A stretch of DNA of 64,000 bases, taken from assembly GCA_947498705.1 (NCBI GenBank), contig CANMLW010000007.1:1-64000 (forward strand), read 5' to 3'. Positions within the stretch are counted from its first letter, which is position 1. Each line of letters starts with the position of its first letter. Made by a program: the position numbers and the translations under genes. The notes beneath the pieces were generated by a model. That model saw only the letters and a program-made list of their open reading frames with translations, searched no databases and was not told the DNA's origin. This document shows positions 26,591-36,090 of the stretch, in pieces. The DNA is from an uncultured Aquimarina sp. (GTDB taxonomy: Bacteria; Bacteroidota; Bacteroidia; Flavobacteriales; Flavobacteriaceae).

Positions 26591-29407
26591 ATGAAAAAAA
26601 ATCATTTATGCATTTCTAAACAGAGAAAATCTCTGAAAGCCTCAAAAAAACTAAATACGGCACTTTCATTAACTTTCTTATTTTTCTCTTATCTCGTAGT
26701 TGCCCAAACCCAGCAACAAAAAGCAAAAATCATACAGCAAAGTAATTATTCTGAGCTTATGACATTGCAAAAAAACATAGAACAAGAAGAAGCCTCCCAG
26801 AAAACTGAAGCTATGAGAACTGCCCAAAAAAATAATTGGGAAGTACAAACAACTCATTCTGATGGTAGTTTTTCTGAACTACAAAAAATAGGTCCTAATG
26901 GAGAACCAATTTACTACACTACCTTTAATGCCGCTGCAGCAAGGTCTACAAGAGCTAACCACCTTAACTCTGGAGGTTCACTTGGACTTAATCTAGATGG
27001 ACAGAATATGACAGCTCATGTTTGGGATGCCGGACACGCAAGAGTCACACATCAAGAATATGATGGTGCTGGTGGTAATAACCGAGTTAGCATTGGAGAT
27101 GCTGGATCTGAAACTTTAGGAGTTGACAGTCATGCAGCTCATGTAACAGGAACCGTAGTTGCCTCTGGTGTACAAGCCAACGCAAAAGGAATGGCACCCC
27201 AAGCAAAAGCCATAGGCTATGGATGGAATAATGATGCTTCTGAAGCTACTACAGCCGCAGCTAACGGAATGATTGTTTCTAACCATTCTTATGGTTTTAG
27301 AGGAAACTCTGTACCTGATCAATGGTTTGGAGCCTATATCGATGAATCCAGAAAATGGGATGAAATCATGTTTAACGCACCTTTCTATCTTATGGTAGTT
27401 GCCGCAGGTAACGATGGAAATCAAGACAATTTTAACGCACAACCTTTAGACGGGAATTCATCTTATGATAAACTTACTGGTCATAGTACTTCAAAAAACA
27501 ATTTGGTAGTTGCCAATGCTCAGGATGCTAATATTGCTAATGATGGTACCTTAAATAGTGTAACTATTAATAGTGGCAGTAGCGAAGGACCAACCGACGA
27601 TTATAGAATCAAACCCGATATTACCGGTAATGGTACAAGTGTACGATCTACCCTAGAGAGAAATGATTCTGATTATGGTAGTTTTACAGGAACCTCTATG
27701 GCATCTCCTAACGTTGCAGGAACATTACTGCTGTTACAACAGCACTATAATAATGTCAATAACAACTTGATGAGAGCTGCAACCTTAAAAGGAATTGCAC
27801 TTCACACTGCAGATGACATCGGTCCTTCTGGTCCAGATGCTGTACATGGATGGGGGCTCTTAAATGGAAAAGCTGCTGCAGAGGCTATCACCAACAACGG
27901 AACTTCTTCTAAGGTAGAAGAACTTACCTTAAACAATGGACAAACCTATTCTATTACTGTCGAATCTGATGGAAGCTCTCCCCTATTGGCATCTATATCA
28001 TGGACCGATAGACCTGGAGCGACTGTAAGCGCTACCAACTCTAAAAATCCAGTATTAATCAATGATCTTGATATTAGAGTAACCAAAGGATCATCAACAT
28101 TCAACCCGTATAAATTAACCAGTATCACAACTAACAGCACAGGTGATAATAACGTTGATCCATATGAAAGAGTAGATGTCGCTAATGCATCAGGAACCTA
28201 CACAATTACTGTTACCCACAAAGGGTCTTTAACAGGTGGTAGTCAAAACTTTTCATTGATCGTTACTGGGGTTACCAACACCACTACGGTTTGTACCGCA
28301 ACTGTTCCCACCGGAATAACTTCTTCTGGCGTAAGTACAAACTCTGCCAATATTGGTTGGGATAGTGTATCTGGAGCTACTTATGATCTACGATACCGTC
28401 AAACAGGAACCAATAACTGGACGACTGTTTCTGCAAACAATACATCAAGTACAATCACAGGATTAACTGCTGCTACCGCCTATGAGGCTCAGGTAAGAAG
28501 TAAATGCTCTGATGGTAGTACTTCAAATTATAGTGGTTCTATTAATTTTACAACCACAACTACTCAACTAAACTATTGTACTGCCAGTGGTAATGATGCT
28601 TCTGATGAATACATTAGTAGAGTTCAATTAGGATCTATAAATAACACTTCTGGTGTAGGAAGCGGTTATACAGATCACACTTCTATCTCTACTAATTTGT
28701 CTAAAGGAGCATCAAATACCATTACCATTACTCCAACCTGGACCGGTACTACTTACAATGAAGCCTACAGCGTATGGATAGATTACAATCAAAATGGAAA
28801 TTTTGATGACGCCGGAGAACAGGTATGGACACAAGCTCGTACTCAAGACTCACCTGTAAGTGGTTCATTTACCGTACCCGAAACAGCAACTAATGGAGCT
28901 ACAAGAATGAGAATAATTATGCGATACAATGCGGCACCATCTGCTTGTGGTACGTTTAATTACGGAGAGGTAGAAGATTATACCGTAAACATACAAGCTG
29001 GAGGTAATTCTAATGATATTTGTGAAGGTATAGCAGCCTGGAGTTCGTCACAAACATATCAAACTGGTGACAAGGTTACCTATCAAGGAAACCTATACGA
29101 AAGAACAGCTACTGGATGGACTAACTTGGGTGCTTGCGGTACTGCTGCAAATGCTCTTTTTGCAAAGCAAAGTCAAAATCAAATTCCGGAAATCAATCGT
29201 TTTTCTATTCATCCAAATCCCGTGACCAGAGGTATCCTGAATATTGAAACCAATGTTTTGGAAATCAAGAACTATTCTATAATTAATACCTTAGGGCAGG
29301 TGATACAAAAAGGAACATTTACCAATAGCATAAATCTCCAAGAACTAAAATCGGGTCATTATATCTTAAAAACTCAGCATCAAGCAGAACACTTTATTAT
29401 TAACTAA
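26591..29407 (+). CDS. Secreted subtilisin-like S8 peptidase with T9SS sorting domain
   Basis: A 938-residue multidomain exoprotease. A signal peptide (about 20-39) ends SYLVVAQ. The S8 domain (about 130-440) has the triad: Asp in AHVWDAGHARVTH, His in VDSHAAHVTGTV, Ser in GTSMASPNVAG. Then follow a P-domain-like beta region (about 445-560), a fibronectin type III domain (about 570-655), a GEVED domain (YSVWIDYNQNGNFDDAGEQ ... NYGEVEDYTV, about 665-800), a carbohydrate-binding module of the CBM5/12 type (WSSSQTYQTGDKVTYQGNLYE, about 815-850), and a C-terminal type A sorting domain (SIHPNPVTRG ... LKSGHYILKT) that directs T9SS export and surface attachment. A role in degrading proteins bound to polysaccharide is inferred. 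It is alone between two terminators. Confidence 0.93.
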   Translation: MKKNHLCISKQRKSLKASKKLNTALSLTFLFFSYLVVAQTQQQKAKIIQQSNYSELMTLQKNIEQEEASQKTEAMRTAQKNNWEVQTTHSDGSFSELQKIGPNGEPIYYTTFNAAAARSTRANHLNSGGSLGLNLDGQNMTAHVWDAGHARVTHQEYDGAGGNNRVSIGDAGSETLGVDSHAAHVTGTVVASGVQANAKGMAPQAKAIGYGWNNDASEATTAAANGMIVSNHSYGFRGNSVPDQWFGAYIDESRKWDEIMFNAPFYLMVVAAGNDGNQDNFNAQPLDGNSSYDKLTGHSTSKNNLVVANAQDANIANDGTLNSVTINSGSSEGPTDDYRIKPDITGNGTSVRSTLERNDSDYGSFTGTSMASPNVAGTLLLLQQHYNNVNNNLMRAATLKGIALHTADDIGPSGPDAVHGWGLLNGKAAAEAITNNGTSSKVEELTLNNGQTYSITVESDGSSPLLASISWTDRPGATVSATNSKNPVLINDLDIRVTKGSSTFNPYKLTSITTNSTGDNNVDPYERVDVANASGTYTITVTHKGSLTGGSQNFSLIVTGVTNTTTVCTATVPTGITSSGVSTNSANIGWDSVSGATYDLRYRQTGTNNWTTVSANNTSSTITGLTAATAYEAQVRSKCSDGSTSNYSGSINFTTTTTQLNYCTASGNDASDEYISRVQLGSINNTSGVGSGYTDHTSISTNLSKGASNTITITPTWTGTTYNEAYSVWIDYNQNGNFDDAGEQVWTQARTQDSPVSGSFTVPETATNGATRMRIIMRYNAAPSACGTFNYGEVEDYTVNIQAGGNSNDICEGIAAWSSSQTYQTGDKVTYQGNLYERTATGWTNLGACGTAANALFAKQSQNQIPEINRFSIHPNPVTRGILNIETNVLEIKNYSIINTLGQVIQKGTFTNSINLQELKSGHYILKTQHQAEHFIIN

Positions 29408-29429
29408 GTTTTTTAGTAATTACCTTAAA

Positions 29430-29463
29430 AAATATCCCCAAAACCTAGGTTTTGGGGATATTT
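29430..29463. terminator. Perfect palindromic terminator of the S8 protease gene
   Basis: A 34-bp perfect palindrome centred on cctagg (aaatatccccaaaacc on one side) begins 22 bp after the stop codon. T-rich sequence follows on the plus strand and A-rich sequence precedes it, so it can end transcription in both directions. Confidence 0.8.
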
Positions 29464-29494
29464 ATTTATTCTATTTTACACAATTATGATTTCT

Positions 29495-29595
29495 TAAGTC
29501 AACTACCTCAGAGCAAGCTCACGAGACATCCAGCTGAAAAACAGTTTTTACATTTCGAGGCAAGCCTCGAAGAATTAAACTCCACAATGTGATTA
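29495..29595. repeat. Dispersed ~102-bp repeat, copy 1
   Basis: This segment (taagtcaactacctcagagc ... atgtgattaaa) is about 90% identical to 45548-45651. It holds an internal hairpin tcgagg-caag-cctcga. Both copies lie between genes, next to a terminator. No coding capacity and no target-site duplication is evident. Confidence 0.8.
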
Positions 29596-29662
29596 AATAA
29601 CACTATTTTTTATTTATACAGATTTCATAATATCATATCTTTTATTAATGATTTATCGCCTC

Positions 29663-31618
29663 TTAAAATTTAAGATTAAAACCGACTCTAACATTCCTTC
29701 CTCTTGTACTAAAACCAAATACTTCTTGATATTCTTCATTAATAATATTATCTACACTACCATAGATGTTTAGGTTTTTTAATAACTGATGACTAACATA
29801 GAAATCAAGAAGATGATATGAATCTAATGACCTGGGTTCTGAGGCAAAAGTGATATTATTAAAAAAACTATCGTCTCGGCTATCATTAAACTGATAACGT
29901 ATCGATGTATATGTTTTTTTGTTTAATTGATATCCAATATTTGTATTAACAATATATTCTGGGATTCTGATACTGGACACCTCATCATCTACATTGGTAT
30001 AAGTAAGGTTACCACTTAGTGACAATTTATCATCAAACAGTGTCGAACTTACTTCGAATTCTACACCGTCTGTAGTAAATTCATTTTCTATATTTTGATA
30101 CTTAAAAATAAAATCTCCCGTATCTACAAAATCCACAAAATTCTTTTCTTTTCTATTAAAATATACAGCACTTACTCTAAATTTTTTAGCCCACGAAAAC
30201 TCTACCCCTCCTTCTATAGTAGCGTTTTCTTCTGGTTTTAGATCTTGATTCCCAAAATCAGCAGCATACAACTGAAATAAAGATGGAGTAATATAAGCTG
30301 TACTATAAGAAGCGATCCCTTTAAGATAGTTTTCTCCCATTTTATAGGTATAGGATGGATTTATAGTATAAACCACATGAGTACCATATGAGCTATGAAC
30401 ATTTAATCTAGCTCCGGTATTCACGTTTAATCCAAAACTAGAAACATATACCAAATTAGCATACGGATCTACAATATCAAAATCGGCTTCTCTATCATTA
30501 ATAGTTTGTATCAACTCTTCTCCTCTACCAGAGGCATTAAAGCCATTATAATCACTATTTGAGCCATTGATCCCTATAACAGTATACAATCGGTTATTAA
30601 ATTTATATTTGTTATATACATCGTAGGTATAAAACCTACTTTCTGATTTTGATGGAAAAGCAGTTTCAAAAGTTCTTTCTAACAGCGCATAACTGGTAAC
30701 AACACCAATACTACCCTTTGGGTATGTATATGTTAGATTGGCACCAACTCTTACCTGTTCGCTATCAGAAATATTCTGTCCATCGACACCAGCTCCATCA
30801 TCAATATCATTTTTATATGCATCTAGATTACCAAAAAAACCTATGTTAAGTCGGTCACTCCACTTGTATCCTAACTTTGCATTTACATTATATTGAGAAT
30901 ACGCATCACTGGTAAAAGAACCTACAGAAGTATCTTCTGGTAGTTTCTTTGCAGAAGAGATCCCATCTGTAAATCGGTTACTAAAACTTGTCAAATAAGT
31001 TAGCTTGCCCAATGTACCATTTACTGAAGCCAAATTAACAAACTCATTGATATCATAATCCTGATCATCATTCGTCTGATTGGTTCCTATACTCGATTGA
31101 AAATTTACCGTTACCTTTTCTTTACTTGCTTTCTTTGTTATAATATTAACTACTGCTGTTCCAGCACCTGATCCATAAAGTGTACTAGAAGCACCTTTTA
31201 GTATTTCGATTTCCTTTACTTGATTTACAGATAACAACCTTAAATCGAACTCTCCTGAAATAATAGCGGGATCACTAATGGTTACACCATCTACTCGTAT
31301 TACAACCTGACGATTACGTCCCCCTCTAATAAAATAGCCTAAGTCTTTTCCGGCACCGCTTGTATTACCATTAATCACCATCCCAGCGACCCTGCTTAAA
31401 ACATTTGCTACCGATTGCCCTTGACTGCGTTGCAATTCTTTTTCTGTTACTTTGGTAATTACCTTACCACTATGCTCGCGCTTTAACTTGAACTTAGAAT
31501 CAGAAATAACAACTTCTTCTAATTCGTTTACATTTTCCTCTATTTGAGTTTCCTGCCCAAATACAACAGAGGAACCTAGCATTAAAAATGCTACTCCCAA
31601 AAATCTCTTCTTGATCAT
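29663..31618 (-). CDS. btuB: TonB-dependent outer-membrane receptor, BtuB-like (cobalamin uptake)
   Basis: A 651-residue outer-membrane receptor. A signal peptide (1-21, ending VFGQ) is followed by a short segment LEEVVISDSKFK that may act as TonB box. The plug domain (about 45-165) contains VANVLSRVAGMVIN, YFIRGGRNRQVVIRVDGV and VKEIEILKGASSTLYGSGAGTAVVNI. The beta-barrel follows to the terminal Phe of RVGFNLKF, the usual end of such proteins. Length and lack of a CarboxypepD domain fit BtuB-type rather than SusC-type receptors. A cobalamin riboswitch lies directly upstream on the same strand and cobalamin salvage genes are divergent from it, which identifies the substrate as a corrinoid. 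Confidence 0.9.
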   Translation of the reverse strand: MIKKRFLGVAFLMLGSSVVFGQETQIEENVNELEEVVISDSKFKLKREHSGKVITKVTEKELQRSQGQSVANVLSRVAGMVINGNTSGAGKDLGYFIRGGRNRQVVIRVDGVTISDPAIISGEFDLRLLSVNQVKEIEILKGASSTLYGSGAGTAVVNIITKKASKEKVTVNFQSSIGTNQTNDDQDYDINEFVNLASVNGTLGKLTYLTSFSNRFTDGISSAKKLPEDTSVGSFTSDAYSQYNVNAKLGYKWSDRLNIGFFGNLDAYKNDIDDGAGVDGQNISDSEQVRVGANLTYTYPKGSIGVVTSYALLERTFETAFPSKSESRFYTYDVYNKYKFNNRLYTVIGINGSNSDYNGFNASGRGEELIQTINDREADFDIVDPYANLVYVSSFGLNVNTGARLNVHSSYGTHVVYTINPSYTYKMGENYLKGIASYSTAYITPSLFQLYAADFGNQDLKPEENATIEGGVEFSWAKKFRVSAVYFNRKEKNFVDFVDTGDFIFKYQNIENEFTTDGVEFEVSSTLFDDKLSLSGNLTYTNVDDEVSSIRIPEYIVNTNIGYQLNKKTYTSIRYQFNDSRDDSFFNNITFASEPRSLDSYHLLDFYVSHQLLKNLNIYGSVDNIINEEYQEVFGFSTRGRNVRVGFNLKF

Positions 31619-31711
31619 TTTACTACTTAATTAATTACAATTACCGGAAAAAAGTATGTAGTTTACCCATACCCAAACCTTTATCCCGAAAGTTTGACTT
31701 CTATTAAATCA

Positions 31712-32010
31712 TGGCAGGTATCCTGGCTCGCGTCTTGTTATTTACCTTCCCACCTGAAAAAAACATCATTCTGTACCGTCTTTAATTGATAAAAACATCG
31801 AATACTATCTGATCCAAGCAGTGGCTATAGAGAATAACAACAAGCACCTATTACTAGGCTAAGCATACAGTTGCGGGAACAGCTCAGGAGTCTTGATTTA
31901 CGATTTTAGAGTCACCATCAAAAAAAATTATAACTCATAAATTTACCTTCGTACTTCACTTTACCTGATTCCCTTTTAAGCTTCCACTTCAAAACGAGGT
32001 GTCAGCACCA
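31712..32010 (-). ncRNA. Cobalamin (AdoCbl) riboswitch controlling the BtuB-like gene
   Basis: Read on the minus strand, the conserved boxes appear in order: ggtgctgacacc and aaaagggaat near the 5' end (about 32010-31964), gagctgttcccgcaactg (the conserved B12 box, about 31867-31890), agccactg (about 31820-31830), gtgggaagg (about 31748-31757) and the closing gccaggatacctgcc (about 31712-31727). This is the standard cobalamin riboswitch order. It ends about 94 nt before the receptor's start codon, so it should reduce receptor synthesis when cobalamin is plentiful. Confidence 0.93.
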
Positions 32011-32111
32011 AAATTCGGCGCGAATTTATTATATTTTAATGAATTTGAATTAAACTTTAGCAAAAAAATAATATATACTATTACCTTTAGCCTCTTTAAA
32101 ACGTGAATATA

Positions 32112-32615
32112 ATGATCTATTACATCACAGGAGGAGAACGATCTGGAAAAAGTGATTATGCGCAAAAGCTGGCATTACAGCTATCCAACACTCCACATTA
32201 TTTGGCTACTTCTCGTATTTGGGATGACAATCACCAACAACGTATAGATCGACATATTGCAGATAGAGACGAGCGTTGGATCTCGATAGAAGAAGAAAAA
32301 GAACTTTCTAAAGTAATTAGCGAATCTAGTGTAGTAGTGATTGATTGTGTGACTTTATGGTTAACCAATTTTTTTGTAGATACCGATAATAATATAACCC
32401 AATCACTATCCCAGGCCAAAGCAGAATTTGATAAGTTATTAGATCTTAATGCTACCATCATTATTATTTCTAATGAAATCGGAATGGGAGTTCATGCAAC
32501 CACAGAAATTGGCAGAAAATTTACAGAACTACAAGGATGGATGAACCAGCATATTGCCAAACATGCAGACAAAGCAACTTTAATGGTTTCAGGAATCCCA
32601 GTTCAAATTAAATAA
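32112..32615 (+). CDS. cobU: Adenosylcobinamide kinase / adenosylcobinamide-phosphate guanylyltransferase
   Basis: A 167-residue CobU. It phosphorylates adenosylcobinamide and then attaches GMP, giving AdoCbi-GDP, the nucleotide-loop activation step of B12 assembly and salvage. It begins with the P-loop MIYYITGGERSGKSDYAQKL. The guanylylated-His segment DRHIADRDERW, the VVVIDCVTLWLTNFF strand and EIGMGVHATTEIGRKF are present. I prefer the ATG at 32112 over a GTG three codons upstream, since the P-loop strand of the family starts there. It is the first gene of the cobU-cobT-cobS-cobC run, 7 bp before cobT. Confidence 0.93.
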   Translation: MIYYITGGERSGKSDYAQKLALQLSNTPHYLATSRIWDDNHQQRIDRHIADRDERWISIEEEKELSKVISESSVVVIDCVTLWLTNFFVDTDNNITQSLSQAKAEFDKLLDLNATIIIISNEIGMGVHATTEIGRKFTELQGWMNQHIAKHADKATLMVSGIPVQIK

Positions 32616-32622
32616 TAGCTAT

Positions 32623-33657
32623 ATGAATTTTGATATACATCCCATATATAATAAAAGCTTAGCAGCTTCAATTCAACACAAAATTGATCACAAAACAAAA
32701 CCTATAGGGGCACTGGGCACCTTAGAAAAAATTGCATTGCAAATCGGGCTAATTCAAAATACAGAAACTCCAACATTAGAGCATCCAGCTATTTTTGTTT
32801 TTGCAGGAGATCACGGTATTGCAGAAAAAGGAGAGGTAAATCCTTTTCCGCAAGAGGTTACATCACAAATGGTGTATAACTTTATTAATGAAGGAGCGGC
32901 AATCAATGTATTTTGTAAACAGCATCAAATTGATTTAAAAATTGTTGATGCAGGAGTAAACCATCAATTTGATAAAGCGCTTGATATCCTTCATGAAAAA
33001 ATTGATTTCGGAACTCAAAATTATCAGGAAAAACCTGCAATGACTATTGATCAATGTAATCTGGCTCTCTTACAAGGGGGTACACTAATTACCAATACAC
33101 ATAAGAAAGGAACTAATGTTATTGGTTTTGGTGAGATGGGAATTGGCAATACTTCATCTGCTTCTTTACTAATGGCATATTTTACCAAGACACCTATAGC
33201 AGAATGTGTAGGGGCTGGCACAGGACTCACCTCTGAAGCCATCACAACCAAACAAAATATATTATCGAATGTATTTAAGAAGTATGCTCCTTCTTCTGCA
33301 CTTGAAGCCTTAGCCACTTTTGGAGGGTTCGAAATTGCAATGATGACTGGAGCTATGTTAAGAGCCGCAGAATACAAAATGACAATTATTATCGATGGTT
33401 TTATTGTTACCGCTGCTCTATTAGTTGCACATGCCATCTGCCCTAATATATTAGACTATTGTATTTTTGCGCATACCTCTGGAGAGCAAGGGCATCAAAA
33501 AATGCTTGCATTTTTGAATAAACAACCACTGCTTAACCTTGGGATGAGACTGGGAGAAGGTACTGGTGGAGCTATAGCATATCCCATACTCGAATCTTCG
33601 GTTGCATTTATAAACAACATGGCCAGTTTTGAAAGTGCCGGAGTTTCTGAAGGGTAA
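32623..33657 (+). CDS. cobT: Nicotinate-nucleotide:dimethylbenzimidazole phosphoribosyltransferase
   Basis: A 344-residue CobT. It makes alpha-ribazole phosphate from 5,6-dimethylbenzimidazole and nicotinate mononucleotide, supplying the lower ligand of B12. Family features: KTKPIGALGTLEKIALQIG at the N-terminus, FAGDHGIAEKGE, FGEMGIGNTSSAS, GAGTGLT, and the catalytic Glu in RLGEGTGGAIA near residue 310. The length matches the family (about 350). Cytoplasmic. It sits 7 bp behind cobU. Confidence 0.96.
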   Translation: MNFDIHPIYNKSLAASIQHKIDHKTKPIGALGTLEKIALQIGLIQNTETPTLEHPAIFVFAGDHGIAEKGEVNPFPQEVTSQMVYNFINEGAAINVFCKQHQIDLKIVDAGVNHQFDKALDILHEKIDFGTQNYQEKPAMTIDQCNLALLQGGTLITNTHKKGTNVIGFGEMGIGNTSSASLLMAYFTKTPIAECVGAGTGLTSEAITTKQNILSNVFKKYAPSSALEALATFGGFEIAMMTGAMLRAAEYKMTIIIDGFIVTAALLVAHAICPNILDYCIFAHTSGEQGHQKMLAFLNKQPLLNLGMRLGEGTGGAIAYPILESSVAFINNMASFESAGVSEG

Positions 33658-33729
33658 CTCTCCCTAGTTGAAATTATTATATTTTTATAGAAATAAATAT
33701 CCTCTAGTGCGAAATCATATAGTTATAAA

Positions 33730-34497
33730 ATGCTAAAAAAAGAACTACATATCTTCTTTACTGCCTTGATGTTTTTTACTCGTATTCCTTGTCCAAAATG
33801 GGTACGTCATCATTCAGAGTACCTGCAGTTAAGCGCCCGATATTTTTCTTTGATAGGTATTCTAGTGGGTAGTATAGGCGGGATTGTGTTTTATGGCGCC
33901 TCTTTTATTTTTTCTACAGAAATCTCATTACTTCTCTCTATGTTCATGACTATATACATAACCGGAGCATTTCATGAAGATGGATTTGCAGATGTATGCG
34001 ATGGATTTGGCGGCGGGTGGACAAAGGATAGTATTTTACGTATCATGAAAGATTCTAGGTTGGGAACTTATGGTACCATAGGATTACTTTTTATACTCAC
34101 CATAAAATTTGCCGCAATACGAGAGATGGACCCTTATTTTATTCCATTATTGATTATATCTGGGCATAGCCTAAGTCGTTTTATAGCAACTACTTTACTT
34201 TTTACACATCTCTATGTTCGCGATGTTGAAAATAGTAAAGTAAAACCTACCGCAAAAAAAATAAGTAGCTGGTCACTGGTAATAAGTTTGATTTTAGGCT
34301 GTATTCCTTTACTATTTTTTAAAAACCTGTGGGTATTTCTAGTGATACTGCCTATGTATCTTTCTAAAGTATTTTTAGGAATTAAATTCAAAAAATGGAT
34401 TGGTGGACAAACAGGAGATTGTGCAGGTGCCGTCCAACAGCTTAGCGAAGTTATTTTTTATCTATCAATTCTTGCCCTATGGAAATATATTTGGTAA
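33730..34497 (+). CDS. cobS: Adenosylcobinamide-GDP ribazoletransferase (cobalamin synthase)
   Basis: A 255-residue polytopic membrane enzyme that joins AdoCbi-GDP and alpha-ribazole (phosphate) to complete the nucleotide loop of cobalamin. The N-terminal FFTRIPCPKW segment and the acidic motif GAFHEDGFADVCDGFGGGW with metal-binding Asp/Glu residues are typical, as is KDSRLGTYG. About six hydrophobic segments are visible. The C-terminal QTGDCAGAVQQLSE motif is conserved. It is 72 bp from cobT and overlaps the next gene by 19 bp. Confidence 0.95.
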   Translation: MLKKELHIFFTALMFFTRIPCPKWVRHHSEYLQLSARYFSLIGILVGSIGGIVFYGASFIFSTEISLLLSMFMTIYITGAFHEDGFADVCDGFGGGWTKDSILRIMKDSRLGTYGTIGLLFILTIKFAAIREMDPYFIPLLIISGHSLSRFIATTLLFTHLYVRDVENSKVKPTAKKISSWSLVISLILGCIPLLFFKNLWVFLVILPMYLSKVFLGIKFKKWIGGQTGDCAGAVQQLSEVIFYLSILALWKYIW

Positions 34498-34997
34498 GAC
34501 ATACAACCCCCAATATCGAAAAAGGTATCTGCTATGGGCAAAGTGATATCGGAATTACAGAAAGTTTTGATGCAGAGGTAATAAAAATTCATCAAAATAT
34601 TCCTATTTCAGAAATTTCTAAAATCTATTGTAGTCCTTTACAACGTTGCAAACTTCTTGCTCAAACTTGTAACAAACCTATTTTTTTTGATAATCGATTA
34701 AAAGAAATGGATTTTGGCGACTGGGAATTAAAATCATGGAATACCATAAACCCAAAAGAACTTGATCCATGGATGAAGGATTTTGTGACTACCAAGGTAC
34801 CCAATGGTGAATCATACATACAGTTACAAAAGCGAATGTTGGATTTCTATGCAGATCTAAATCTTCTTTCTGACGAAAAAATAATCATCATTACGCATGC
34901 GGGTCCTATACGAGCGTTACTGTCATATTTACGTAACATAGATCTCAAAGACTCTTTTAGCATAAATGTAACCTATGGCGAAGTTATTAAAATCTAA
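34479..34997 (+). CDS. cobC: Histidine phosphatase, probable alpha-ribazole phosphatase (CobC-like)
   Basis: A 172-residue phosphoglycerate-mutase-like enzyme. It starts with the RHG-type motif YLVRHTTPNIEKGICYGQSDIG; the catalytic His follows Arg8. The pattern YCSPLQRC, EMDFGDWE and the second His in IITHAGPIRALLSYL complete the active site. The Bacteroidota CobC-like proteins show this TxPxxxKGxCYGxxD signature. The task is to dephosphorylate alpha-ribazole 5'-phosphate. The start lies inside the end of cobS (19-bp overlap), so translation is coupled, and the operon context supports the assignment. Confidence 0.88.
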   Translation: MEIYLVRHTTPNIEKGICYGQSDIGITESFDAEVIKIHQNIPISEISKIYCSPLQRCKLLAQTCNKPIFFDNRLKEMDFGDWELKSWNTINPKELDPWMKDFVTTKVPNGESYIQLQKRMLDFYADLNLLSDEKIIIITHAGPIRALLSYLRNIDLKDSFSINVTYGEVIKI

Positions 34998-35122
34998 TAC
35001 CTGAGTCCCTTTATACTCCCTGATTTGTTTATAGGGTAACGATGAAATGCTCCCTATATTCAGTGAAATAACACTATCTATTTTTCACTGAAAACAGGTA
35101 AAAACTAATCGGCCAATACTTT

Positions 35123-35130
35123 TACATTTG
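35123..35130 (+). promoter_or_regulatory. -7 box (TAcaTTTG) before the frameshifted lipoprotein gene
   Basis: TACATTTG fits TAnnTTTG and is 47 bp before the start codon at 35178. A functional-looking promoter suggests the gene, although frameshifted, is or recently was expressed. Confidence 0.5.
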
Positions 35131-35177
35131 AAACATACACATTTGTTCATCAAACAAGTAACTTTAAACACATCATC

Positions 35178-35887
35178 ATGAAAAAAAAGATTTTAAAAAC
35201 AATTTCTTTAGCGGCCTTTCTTGTTTTCATAAGTAGCTGTGAAACCAATGAAGATCACTTCCCGGTCATTGAGCAAAAAGAGGCGTTTACCATAGACAAA
35301 TCAAAAGAAACGATCCATACCCTTACCAAATCCGGTCAAAATATTAATTGTTGGGATATTGAAAAATACGAAGGTGGAACGGTGGTCATTACCCCTGAAG
35401 TTTTTTTCCTTATGTAGGTGTTACCGTAGTAGGTGTTTCTGATCAAACTTGTGGCCCTTATTTAGGTTGGTCTGCAACAGGAAGCTTTACAATTGTCGAA
35501 AAAAATAGTCAACGTGTAAAAGCAATTCGAAACAGTACGGACGCTGGCGAAATTTCATTTATCTATCAAGCCAGTGCTACTCAAATAGGTATTTCTACAA
35601 TAAAGTTTAAAGCCATACCAGCATCACTTATATGTCCAGAAAGGAAAGATACAGAAATGCTACAGTACTATTCATCTATACATCCCAAAAACTATAATTC
35701 GGATTATAAATATGAATGGACAGTAGTGGATAATATAGGAACCCGTCATACTACAGGACGTGATGTATCACTACGCCGAGGAAGATCATCAAAAGTAACC
35801 ATTAAAGTATCAAAGAGAAATAGTACTTTTTGTGTTTCCCAAAGTAGAACGCAACACTTTTATGTTGATGGTCGACCAGGAAGGTGA
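35178..35887 (+). pseudogene. Lipoprotein gene broken by a -1 frameshift in a T7 tract
   Basis: The first frame encodes a lipoprotein signal (ISSC, Cys21) and 79 residues, ending at a TAG just past a run of seven T's (35401-35407). The frame that resumes at CCTTATGTAGGT (35408) is open to a TGA at 35887, and reads on sensibly (PYVGVTVVGVSDQTCGPYLGW ... HFYVDGRPGR). One extra T would join them to a 236-residue protein. The cause may be a sequencing error, a real null mutation or slippage (phase variation). The family is unknown; four Cys residues and beta-rich sequence suggest a disulfide-bonded secreted domain. Confidence is high for the break and low for function. Confidence 0.8.
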
Positions 35888-35911
35888 TACCATAAAAATT
35901 GCGCCCCATGC

Positions 35912-35945
35912 AAAAAGCAGTCAGTATTGGCTGCTTTTTTATTGT
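35912..35945 (+). terminator. Rho-independent terminator after the frameshifted gene
   Basis: A stem aaaaagcag/ctgcttttt (9 bp, extended by a G-T and a C-G pair, 6-nt loop) followed by T's begins 25 bp past the second-frame stop. Its presence supports treating both frames as one transcription unit. Confidence 0.75.
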
Positions 35946-36090
35946 TTATACCTATATCATCAATTTAGCAAAACACAATTATTCAATTATCTAATAAATA
36001 GTACTACTATGGAATAGCATTCATTAAAATTAACCTCATCCTACGATATAACTTATCCTGATTTACTATTTTTACAAAAAAGGATTTTTG

